A stretch of DNA of 64,000 bases from [Leptolyngbya] sp. PCC 7376 (GTDB taxonomy: Bacteria > Cyanobacteriota > Cyanobacteriia > Cyanobacteriales > MRBY01): NCBI RefSeq assembly GCF_000316605.1, contig NC_019683.1, positions 4,944,036-5,008,035 on the forward strand. The letters are read 5' to 3'. A program made the translations under genes and the position numbers. A model generated the notes under the pieces. It saw nothing but the letters and a program-made list of their open reading frames with translations. It was not told the DNA's origin and made no database searches. Each line of letters starts with the position of its first letter. Within the stretch, counting starts at the first letter, position 1. This document shows positions 54,961 through 63,600 of this stretch, piece by piece.

Positions 54961-56184
54961 GTGGACTACGATCTAGTCATCATTGGGGCAACACAGACAG
55001 GATTAGTTTTAGCGAAGAAGGCGATCGCCCAAAGATTGCGAGTGGCATTAGTACAACAGGTTGCCCAGCCATTACAAGATATTCAGTTACGAGCTTTAGA
55101 AAGAATTGTATTGGGCTGTGCTGCCCATTCGAGTGGGGAGAAGTTGAGACAGGAAATAAGCAAGGCGATCGCTTCTACAGATTTTTATGAGCCTCTCGTT
55201 AAGCTGATGGACAAAGGTGTCGATGTCATTCCGGAAGTGGGAAAATTCCAGATAGAATCCAACCCTATCTTTGTCACTGAAACTCGCACTTTAAAGAGCA
55301 AGAATTATGCGATCACCACGAGTACAGTTTGGGAAAAATCAGATGATCCCAAAATGTTGACACTGCCTGATTTTCTGAAACCGGAAACTTGGCAGAGTTT
55401 AAATCAAACGATTATTTTTAAAGGGATTACACCAGAATTAATGACATTAGCTTACGGTCTATCTCAGCAAGGCAAAAAAATTCAATTATTACTTGGTGCT
55501 CAATTCTTTGGCACAGAAGACCAACAGCTAACCCATCGTCTCCAAACATTTCTCGAAGTCGCAGGAATTGAAGTCTATCGAAATACTTCAATTACAGAGC
55601 AAGCAGAATTCCTCCAGCAGGAAAATGCCTATATTATTGATAGTGATCTCCTGCAAGGAAAAATCAACTCACTAAATCTATCGCCAAAGCATTTTCGGAC
55701 TCAAAAGTCGTACTTAAAGGTCAACCACAAGCTTCAAACATCAACACTAAATATTTACGGTTGCGGGTCAATTTTGGGAGGTTATGATTTACCGGAGTTG
55801 GCGATCGCCGAAGCAGATTTTTTAATACAGTCTTTAATCCACAAGAAACGACCAATTTCACCCTATCCTTTAACGCCCTACCGTCTGTTTGAACCTTATC
55901 CATTTGACCATGTGGGTTACCAAGGAAAGTATTTACCGCCTGATGCCATCACTCAAGAAAAAACTTTCTTTTTGGACTATGTTGATCAACTTCGTTTTCC
56001 GATGGATTTAACGATTAAGCTATGGCTCACAGTTGATCAAAAAATGCTTGGGGCAACAGTGCTCGGCGATCACTCTGGAAAGTTAATTTATGCTTGCCGA
56101 GATTTAATTAAAACAAAGCAACCCTTTCAGTCATGGGACAATCTCCTAGAATATGCGGGGATAGCGGCGGAGATTTGCTGGTAA
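54961..56184 (+). CDS. FAD-dependent oxidoreductase-like protein without redox disulfide
   Basis: 407 residues from GTG 54961, which puts the first strand (MDYDLVIIGATQTGLVLAKK) at the N-terminus as in the pyridine-nucleotide disulfide oxidoreductase fold; an upstream ATG at 54919 would add 14 residues encoded across a HIP1 site. The nucleotide loop is GATQTG, not GxGxxG. The CxxxxC redox pair is absent. A C-terminal dimerisation-like domain (LTVDQKMLGATVLGDHSGKL) remains. Probably a non-enzymatic or altered homologue. It overlaps tmk by one base (TAATG). Confidence 0.7.
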   Translation: MDYDLVIIGATQTGLVLAKKAIAQRLRVALVQQVAQPLQDIQLRALERIVLGCAAHSSGEKLRQEISKAIASTDFYEPLVKLMDKGVDVIPEVGKFQIESNPIFVTETRTLKSKNYAITTSTVWEKSDDPKMLTLPDFLKPETWQSLNQTIIFKGITPELMTLAYGLSQQGKKIQLLLGAQFFGTEDQQLTHRLQTFLEVAGIEVYRNTSITEQAEFLQQENAYIIDSDLLQGKINSLNLSPKHFRTQKSYLKVNHKLQTSTLNIYGCGSILGGYDLPELAIAEADFLIQSLIHKKRPISPYPLTPYRLFEPYPFDHVGYQGKYLPPDAITQEKTFFLDYVDQLRFPMDLTIKLWLTVDQKMLGATVLGDHSGKLIYACRDLIKTKQPFQSWDNLLEYAGIAAEICW

Positions 56185-56819
56185 TGGATGCAAAATTTAT
56201 TGTTTTTGAAGGGATTGATGGCTCGGGCAGTTCCACTCAAGCAGAGCTTTTATACCAACACTTTCAGGCAGAAAATATCGCGGCGGTGCTCAGTCCAGAA
56301 CCTTCCAACGGCATGATTGGCAATATGGTGCGGGAAGCGTTACGCAAACGTATTCGTTTCACGGAAGACCCAGCACAATTTAATCGTCAGATGGCCTATC
56401 TCTTCGCAGGCGATCGCCACGACCATTTGTATAACGAAATTGATGGCGTGATGAAACGGCTTAAGGCTGACACTCAGGTCATTACAACGCGCTATTATTT
56501 TTCTTCCCTTGCCTATAACGCCAATAGCCCAGAAGAATATGAGTTTATTTATCGACTCAATCAAGATTTTCCCAATCCCGATATGGTCTTTTATTTTGAC
56601 CTGCCCGTCGAAGTTGCTTTAGAAAGAGTGAATCGGCGATCGCACCAAGAAATTTACGAAACCCAGACGAAATTAACCCAAGTCCGCAATAACTACGAAC
56701 AGGTTTTTTCTGATTATCAAGGGAATTGGCTGAAACTCGATGCCACCCAACCTCCAAAAAAAATTCACCAAACTATTTTGCAAACCCTTACTCAGACGTT
56801 TGAATCTGGTCAGGACTAG
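56184..56819 (+). CDS. tmk: Thymidylate kinase-like protein with altered P-loop
   Basis: 211 residues from ATG 56184. The fold is dTMP kinase: FEGIDGSGSSTQ (8-19), LSPEPSNGMIGNMVREAL, MAYLFAGDRHDH, LPVEVALERVNRR. The Walker A lysine is replaced by Ser16, and the DR(Y/H) Asp is Thr in VITTRYYFSSLAYN. The main dTMP kinase may be elsewhere. It shares TAATG with the preceding gene and ends 32 bp inside the convergent exbD. Confidence 0.78.
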   Translation: MDAKFIVFEGIDGSGSSTQAELLYQHFQAENIAAVLSPEPSNGMIGNMVREALRKRIRFTEDPAQFNRQMAYLFAGDRHDHLYNEIDGVMKRLKADTQVITTRYYFSSLAYNANSPEEYEFIYRLNQDFPNPDMVFYFDLPVEVALERVNRRSHQEIYETQTKLTQVRNNYEQVFSDYQGNWLKLDATQPPKKIHQTILQTLTQTFESGQD

Positions 56820-57495
56820 GCGGCTCGCCAAATCCATCGATGGGTTGCAACTCTAGCTCAAAACCATCCGGCGGCGGTAATGCTTGATCACTTTGCAGCG
56901 GTTCAAATTGAAAATCATTAGAGGGTTGAAAAGTAGGAACCCGTGGAATTGTTGGGTTTACAGGGGTCACACCAGGATTTTGATTTTCATCGAAAAAGCT
57001 ATCAAGATTTTGTGTCCCACTCTGGGAACCAGACACTGTCCCTAATGCCACCCGCGTCCCGCCAATCTCTTTGAGCCAGTCGAGCACTTGCATCACTTCT
57101 TGATAAGAACGGGTTTCAGATGCATTTAAAATCACTAAACCCTGGGGATTACGCTCTAGATAGTCTTCTAAAATTTGAGTGAACTGCGTTTGGGTTTGAA
57201 TGAGCTGTTTCTCGACATAAATTTGGCCAAAGTCAGTCAAACTGACGATCACCATGTTTGGCATCTGTACCGTGCCACTGTCTGCGGAGGGCAAGTCAAG
57301 GTTAATTGCCTGCTGTCGAGAAAGATTGACCGCTGCCAAAATAAAGAAGGTTAAGACGCAGAAAATCACATCGATAAGCGGAATAATTTCGATGCGTAAA
57401 TCTTGAGTTGATTCTTCTTGCCACAGTTTGAAAGGGCGTAATCCCAGGGTATTTAGCTTCGGATTCGCACTCGGACGATCACTACCGTTACTCAT
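56788..57495 (-). CDS. exbD: ExbD/TolR-family proton-channel subunit
   Basis: 235 residues. One membrane helix near 36-56 carries the proton-relay Asp ([17 protein letters not shown]). The periplasmic domain ([27 protein letters not shown]) is followed by a long Pro/Asn/Gln-rich tail (about 150-235), longer than in typical ExbD. Works with ExbB, upstream by an 8-bp overlap. Confidence 0.9.
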   Translation of the reverse strand: MSNGSDRPSANPKLNTLGLRPFKLWQEESTQDLRIEIIPLIDVIFCVLTFFILAAVNLSRQQAINLDLPSADSGTVQMPNMVIVSLTDFGQIYVEKQLIQTQTQFTQILEDYLERNPQGLVILNASETRSYQEVMQVLDWLKEIGGTRVALGTVSGSQSGTQNLDSFFDENQNPGVTPVNPTIPRVPTFQPSNDFQFEPLQSDQALPPPDGFELELQPIDGFGEPPSPDQIQTSE

Positions 57496-58222
57496 GGTTT
57501 TCTTCTCCCGAGGCTACTGGGGCGATCGCCGTCGCATTATCATCATCTGTATTTTCTGTGACAGGTTCAGCATCTGGGGAAACGGTGGGCATCGGTAGAC
57601 CTTCCACAAAATTTTGCCGATAAAGCACTTCTAGTTCACTGCCAGCCTGACGGAATAACCGCACCTGATTACTCGATAGTGATTGGAATAACCGATAAAA
57701 CGCCAAACTCACAATAGCCACCACCAGACCAGAAGCCGTTGAGATAAGTGATTCACCGATACCAAGGGTAACCCCGGCTGTAGAATCTGTCCCAAGGTCA
57801 CTCAGCTGAATCGAACCGAGGGAATTAATTAGACCTAAGACAGTACCAAGCAAACCCAGCAAAGGTGATAACGCAATCACCGCCTCGAGTAATTTTTCAC
57901 CACGACGCATTGAGGCTAATTCTTCATCCGCAGCAGCTTCAAGGGCTAGGTGAAAAATCTCTGGGTCAGTACATTCTTGTCTAAGGGGAGCATAAAGAAA
58001 ACGACCGAGGGGATGGCCTTGGCAAGTGCGGGCAATTTCACTTACTGCCTGCCATTGATAATGGGCTGCATCCAAAATTTTGTCCTGAACACGCTGACTT
58101 TTTTGGATCACTTTCCACCAAAACCATAGCCGCTCAATAATCGTGCTGAGGGCCATGATCGAGAGCAGAATTAATGGCCACATGGCGAGGCCACCTCGAT
58201 TGATCATCTCAAAAAAATTCAC
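57488..58222 (-). CDS. exbB: ExbB/TolQ/MotA-family proton-channel subunit
   Basis: 244 residues with three membrane segments (about 12-32, 115-138, 155-180). [20 protein letters not shown] and [20 protein letters not shown] are the MotA/TolQ/ExbB signature. The pair energises outer-membrane uptake or envelope work by proton flow. No tonB or tolA gene is in the window. Confidence 0.92.
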   Translation of the reverse strand: MNFFEMINRGGLAMWPLILLSIMALSTIIERLWFWWKVIQKSQRVQDKILDAAHYQWQAVSEIARTCQGHPLGRFLYAPLRQECTDPEIFHLALEAAADEELASMRRGEKLLEAVIALSPLLGLLGTVLGLINSLGSIQLSDLGTDSTAGVTLGIGESLISTASGLVVAIVSLAFYRLFQSLSSNQVRLFRQAGSELEVLYRQNFVEGLPMPTVSPDAEPVTENTDDDNATAIAPVASGEENHE

Positions 58223-58319
58223 GCCGTTACTTTACTCCAATCACACATAAGCTCTGTCTAATTTTATGTTGTTTTTTGCGCCATATCATTTTGTCGATGG
58301 AGATGGTGCATAAACATCT

Positions 58320-59378
58320 CTAGGGGATGAGTTTTTCGCTAAAAATTGTCAGGCGATCGCGCCCCTGTTTTTTCGAGGCATAGAGCGCTCGATCACAGTC
58401 ACTGATAAAGTCACCAATATGTTTTACTGAGGTCGGAATTGTGGAGTGAATACCGAGGCTCAAGCTAATTGTATTTTTCACCTTCGACTCAACATGTTCA
58501 ATGGCTAGCGCTCGAATCTGCTCCATAATGCGTTCAGCCACAACCTTTGCCTCCGCTAAACCTGCATTAGGCAAGATCACAGCGATTTCTTCACCACCGT
58601 AGCGAGCAGGTAAATCCCGGGCAAGAACCACACTTTTTTTCACTGCTTGGGCAACAGCAAATAGGCAGTGATCGCCCATTTGATGACCATAGTGATCGTT
58701 ATAGAGTTTGAAATAGTCAATATCGCCAAGGATTAAACTCAGAGGCTGTTTTTCCTTACGGCATTTCTCCCAGGATTGATCTAAATATTCATCAAAACGA
58801 CGACGATTCGGAATTTGTGTCAACGCATCCACAATGGCCATTTCGCCGAGTTTTTGGTTCGCAACGGTCAGTTCTTGGTTAGATCTTTCAAGATTATTGC
58901 GTAGCCGTGCAGATTCGAGTAAGGCTAGTTCTAAATCGACAATGGCTTGTTTGAGGGCATGGTTTTTTGATTCAAGATTCACACGTAAATCTTGAAGCTG
59001 AAGCTGGGAATTTACTCGGGCAAGGACTTCATTTTCATCGAAGGGCTTGGGAATATAATCAACGGCTCCGACAGAAAAAGCTTTAACTTTATCGACAATT
59101 TCGCTGAGAGCACTGATAAAGATTACGGGGATGGGTGCTGTTGCTTCGTCCGCCTTGAGACATTGGCAAACTTCATAGCCATTCATTTTAGGCATCTGAA
59201 TATCCAGCAAAATCAGATCAGGCGGTTGTTCTGCAATGGATTTCAGCGCCATTTCACCACTAATCGCTTTTCTCACTTTGTAATTTTGTCGCGTCAATAA
59301 GTCTGATAAAAGGCGGAGGTTATCAGGGGTATCGTCAACAATAAGGATAGATGCTTTGTGATGGCTCATTAGTTCCAT
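58320..59378 (-). CDS. Response regulator with GGDEF (diguanylate cyclase) output
   Basis: 352 residues. REC domain (1-125) with phosphoacceptor D59 in DLILLDIQMPKMNGYEV, a helical coiled linker (about 135-180), and a GGDEF domain (about 185-345; LGDIDYFKLYNDHYGHQMGD, ARYGGEEIAVILPNAG). The active-site loop reads GGEEI. The RxxD inhibitory site is missing (LARD). Makes c-di-GMP when phosphorylated, by family. ATG 59369 is an alternative start. Confidence 0.93.
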   Translation of the reverse strand: MELMSHHKASILIVDDTPDNLRLLSDLLTRQNYKVRKAISGEMALKSIAEQPPDLILLDIQMPKMNGYEVCQCLKADEATAPIPVIFISALSEIVDKVKAFSVGAVDYIPKPFDENEVLARVNSQLQLQDLRVNLESKNHALKQAIVDLELALLESARLRNNLERSNQELTVANQKLGEMAIVDALTQIPNRRRFDEYLDQSWEKCRKEKQPLSLILGDIDYFKLYNDHYGHQMGDHCLFAVAQAVKKSVVLARDLPARYGGEEIAVILPNAGLAEAKVVAERIMEQIRALAIEHVESKVKNTISLSLGIHSTIPTSVKHIGDFISDCDRALYASKKQGRDRLTIFSEKLIP

Positions 59379-59592
59379 ATAAGTTGGCGGGTTCGTTCTG
59401 GCCTAGTTTCATCAGGCCCAAAAGGGAAGAATTGTTTTAGCTTATGATCTATTCTTACGGATCCATAGCGTTCTTTCGATATCTTTTAAGTTAGGTTGAG
59501 TTTCAATGACATTTTTGGCAAGGTTTCGACAATTGGCGATCGCCTTGTTTCAAAGACTAAGATTTTAGCGAAATCGCATAGAAAAAGAAGTT

Positions 59593-60141
59593 ATGGCAAT
59601 ACTGGGCAGGGAAACGGAGCGATTGAAACTACGGTTATGGGAACCGGAGCGGGATGCGATCGCCGCCCATGAGATTTATGGTGACCCGGAAGTGATGCAA
59701 TTTATCCGAGCGCCAGAGCAAAACCTCGCTAGCACTGCTAAAAAGCTTTTAGCTTATCGGGAGATGACCTTACAGACCCAGCAGAAAACTGGCATCTGGG
59801 CAGTGGTTGAAAAAACGACGAATACTCCCATCGGCTCTATTTTGTTGGTTGAGCTACCGGATAATCATGGCGATCGCCGCACAGGAGATTTCGAAATTGG
59901 CTGGCATTTTCGGAAAGCGAGCTGGGGCAAAGGGTTTGCATTTGAGGCGGCAACTCATCTGCTGAATTATGGCTTGCGAGAATTGAAATTGCCGATTATT
60001 TATGCAGTACTTCGAGAAGGAAATTGGCGATCGCAAAGACTTGCAGAACGGCTACACATGGAAGCCCTCGGAAAAACAGATAAGTATTACAACACAACAT
60101 TACTGTTATTTGGCTACCAATCTAATGTCCCGAAAATCTAG
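59593..60141 (+). CDS. GNAT-family N-acetyltransferase (RimJ/RimL-like)
   Basis: 182 residues. TERLKLRLWEPERDAIAAHE at the start and the acetyl-CoA motif ASWGKGFAFEAATHLLNYGL (near 116-135) place it in the RimJ/RimL group. Substrate (protein N-terminus or small molecule) unknown. It precedes the gene-free stretch before the TIR gene. Confidence 0.85.
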   Translation: MAILGRETERLKLRLWEPERDAIAAHEIYGDPEVMQFIRAPEQNLASTAKKLLAYREMTLQTQQKTGIWAVVEKTTNTPIGSILLVELPDNHGDRRTGDFEIGWHFRKASWGKGFAFEAATHLLNYGLRELKLPIIYAVLREGNWRSQRLAERLHMEALGKTDKYYNTTLLLFGYQSNVPKI

Positions 60142-60598
60142 ATCGCAATAATCATTTCGAGACTGGGGAAATCTGGATAGAGAGACAAGAAAAAAGCTCA
60201 AGTATAAAGATATTGCTGACAGTAGAAATCCAAACATCTACGGCTTAAGCAAGCACTTTTCACACTTTTGAATACTTATTTCACTAGTAGTCAAGTGTAC
60301 CGAAACCAGACAAATCAGCTAATACTGAGAGACAGCGGTTACGAGACAGTTCTTTCTACATCAGAAAGAACTCAATATAGAGAGGTTAAGTTTACTGCAT
60401 TTACATTACGTTAGCCACACACCATCATAATTAACGATCGCTTTCACTCAAATCAGCCTGTGTAAATCAAAACTGGATCAATGTCAATGATCAAGATCAA
60501 AAGCCTCATCCAATAATCAATTAAACTTAGCAATACTATTAGCAATCTACTGGATATATTGCAGACAAATTTGTGTTGCAGCTAAAAAATCAAACACT
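60142..60598. other. Gene-free AT-rich stretch
   Basis: About 460 bp without an open frame of note, RNA gene or repeat that I can recognise; few HIP1 sites. It separates the housekeeping genes from the TIR gene and ends with the TIR promoter candidate. Confidence 0.6.
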
Positions 60599-60604
60599 TA
60601 TAAT
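60576..60604 (+). promoter_or_regulatory. Candidate promoter of the multi-TIR gene
   Basis: TTGCAG (60576-60581) and a perfect TATAAT (60599-60604) with a 17-bp spacer, 39 bp before the start codon. The -35 is weak (three of six). Confidence 0.5.
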
Positions 60605-60643
60605 TCCGATAGTTTATTCTTCTTAGCTATCTTCAGATAAACT

Positions 60644-63600
60644 ATGTCAAAAAATGCTTCTCCATCGACAACAACGCCCTTTAAAAATGCGTTTATCTGC
60701 TATGGACGAGCGGACAGCCTAGAGTTCACAAAATGGCTAAATGACCAACTTGTCGCCCAAGGCTATGACATTTGGTTTGATTTTAAAAATATTCCCCAAG
60801 GTGTCGATTACCAAAAGCAAATTAATGCTGGTATCGAAAATGCTGACAATTTTATTTTTGTAATTGCTCCCCACGCCACAAATTCGCCCTATTGTCGTAA
60901 AGAGGTGGAGTTGGCGATCGCCCTAAACAAACGCCTCATCCCAATCATGCACGTGGAAGAAATTTCGCGGGAAACTTGGCAAGGACGCAACCCGAATGAC
61001 ACAGATGAACAATGGGAAGCTTACAAAGCAGAGGGACTGCATTCTTGTTTTACGAATCTGCACCCTGAACTCGGCAAAATCAATTGGAATCAAGTCAGCT
61101 TTAAAGAAGATGAAAGTGATTACGGACAATCCCTTCAGGCACTCATCGATATCTTAGAGCGACAAAGCAATTATGTCCGACAACATACTGAGTTTCTGCA
61201 TGCTGCTTTAGTTTGGAAAAAACAACAAAAACAGTCCCAATTTCTCTTAAGTGAAGAGCAGACACTGCGAGGACAACATTGGTTGCAGACGAAATTTCAT
61301 CATGAACAATCCCCTTGCCAGCCTACCGATCTGCACGGCGAATTTATCACAGAGAGTTTGAAGCAGTTGCCGAATGGCATGCCGCAAATCTTCTTTATCT
61401 ACATTCCAGAGAACTCCGATAGGATGGCGCTACTACGGCAGCAACTATGGCGAGAAGGGTACAGCGTTTGGACAGAAGAAGCTGATATTCAGCTGGGGAA
61501 AGACTTTGACACTGAGGTGCTGCGTGGTATTGAGGGGTCAGATAGCCTCATTTATTTAGCCTCTGCCCAATGCATAGAGTCCGCTGAGCAGCAAGCGCAA
61601 ATACAATATGCTCAAAAACTCAACAAGCGGATTATTCCTGTCAAGCTAGAGGCGATCGCCCCTAACAATATTCCAAACAATCAACAGCAACTCGCCTGGC
61701 TTGACTTCACAGGTACCGAAGCCGCAACTAAGCAATTAGTCATTTCCCAGATTCTTAAAGCCATAAAGGAAGACGCAGGTTATTACGAACAGCACCGCCA
61801 AATTCTCGTCAAAGCCCTCAGTTGGGATCGTCAGAAACGTCCGAAGTCGCTTTTGCTACAAGGACAAGACTTCACTTTGGCAGAGCAGTGGCTTGCACTA
61901 AGTGCAACAGAACAGGACTCTCGTGCGACAGATCTACAACAGATCTACATCAATACCAGTAAAGCAATGAACCAATTTTTTGATGTGTTCATTTCTTACG
62001 GCCGGGCAGATAGTAAAAGCTTTGCAACAATGCTCCATGATTGCCTTGTCGAACAGGGTTTTAATGTTTGGTTTGATCAAAACGATATTCCCCTCGGTGT
62101 TGACTTTCAGGAGCAGATTAAGGCAGGCATTGAAAAAGCTCACAATTTCATCTTTATCATTGCGCCCCACTCCATCAATTCTCCCTACTGCAACAAAGAA
62201 ATCGACCTTGCTCTCAACCTCAACAAACGCATTATTCCCATCATGCATGTCGAGGAAATTAGCAAAGAAACATGGCAACAACGTAACCCTTACAAAACAG
62301 AAGAATCTGACTGGGAAGCAGCTCAGGAAAGGGGAGAACATTCCAGTTTTAATAATATGAACCCAGAGATCGGCAAAATCAATTGGGTTTATTGCCGCGA
62401 ACAGGATGATTTTGACGACTCATTTGAAAGGTTAATGAAACTATGTCGTCAGCACGAAGATTACGTCAAACAACATACCGAAATTTTGGCAAAGGCTCTG
62501 TCATGGCAAAGCCATCAACAGCAATCCCAATATTTACTTGTGGGAGAAGACCGGATTGCTGCCGAAGGTTGGCTTTTGACTCGTTTTACTGATACCCAAG
62601 CACCTTGTTTTCCTACAGATTTACATTGTGAATACGTCACTAAAAGTATCAGAAACGCAAATAATTTAATGACCCAGGTCTTCCTCTCTTATGCGGATGA
62701 AGACAATGAAATGGAGGCTAAAATTCGTCGTAGTTTGATGCGCGAAGGCTACACTATTTGGAGTAGCCAACGGGATATTGAGGCAGGAGTAGACTTCGCC
62801 GAAGCCATTAAACATGGCCTTGAAGCCACAGATACGATTGTCTATCTACTATCACCACATTCATTAGGATCCGAATTTTGCCAACGGGAAATTGCTTATG
62901 CCCAATCTCTAAATAAACGCATTATTCCGCTGAGCATTGCCCCTATAGACGAGACTGACCTCTCACCAACAATTAGAGCAATTCAATATATCGACTTATC
63001 CTGCCTTGATGAAAATGAAGAGGCCTATCGGAAAGGTATAAATGTATTGTTGAAGCTGCTTACCCAAGACAAAATCTACTATGAGCAGCATAAAACCATT
63101 TTGGTACGAGCATTGAAATGGCAGGCTCAACAAAAAAATACAAGTATTCTTTTGCGAGGGCATAATCTCAGAGAAGCAGACACATGGCTTAAAATCGCAG
63201 CCAAACGCTCGGAATATCCAGCGACAGCCCTTCACCAAGAATTCATTCAGACGAGCCTAGATCAACCAGAGGATGTCGCCCTCGATGTTTTTGTTTCTTA
63301 TTCTCGTGCTGACTCAGACTTTGTGCGCCAACTCAATGATGCGCTACAGGTTCAGGAGAAAACGACTTGGTTCGACCAAGAAAGTATCGCCTCAGGTAGT
63401 GACTTTCAGCAAGAGATTTTCCATGGCATAGAAAGCTGCGATAACTTCTTGTTCGTGATTTCGCCCAACTCTGTCAACTCTGATTATTGCGGCGGAGAAG
63501 TGGAGCATGCAGCCAAGCTCAATAAGCGAATTGTGACTGTATTACATCGCTCGGTTAACCCGGCATCACTCCATCCGGAATTAGCAAAAATTCAGTGGAT

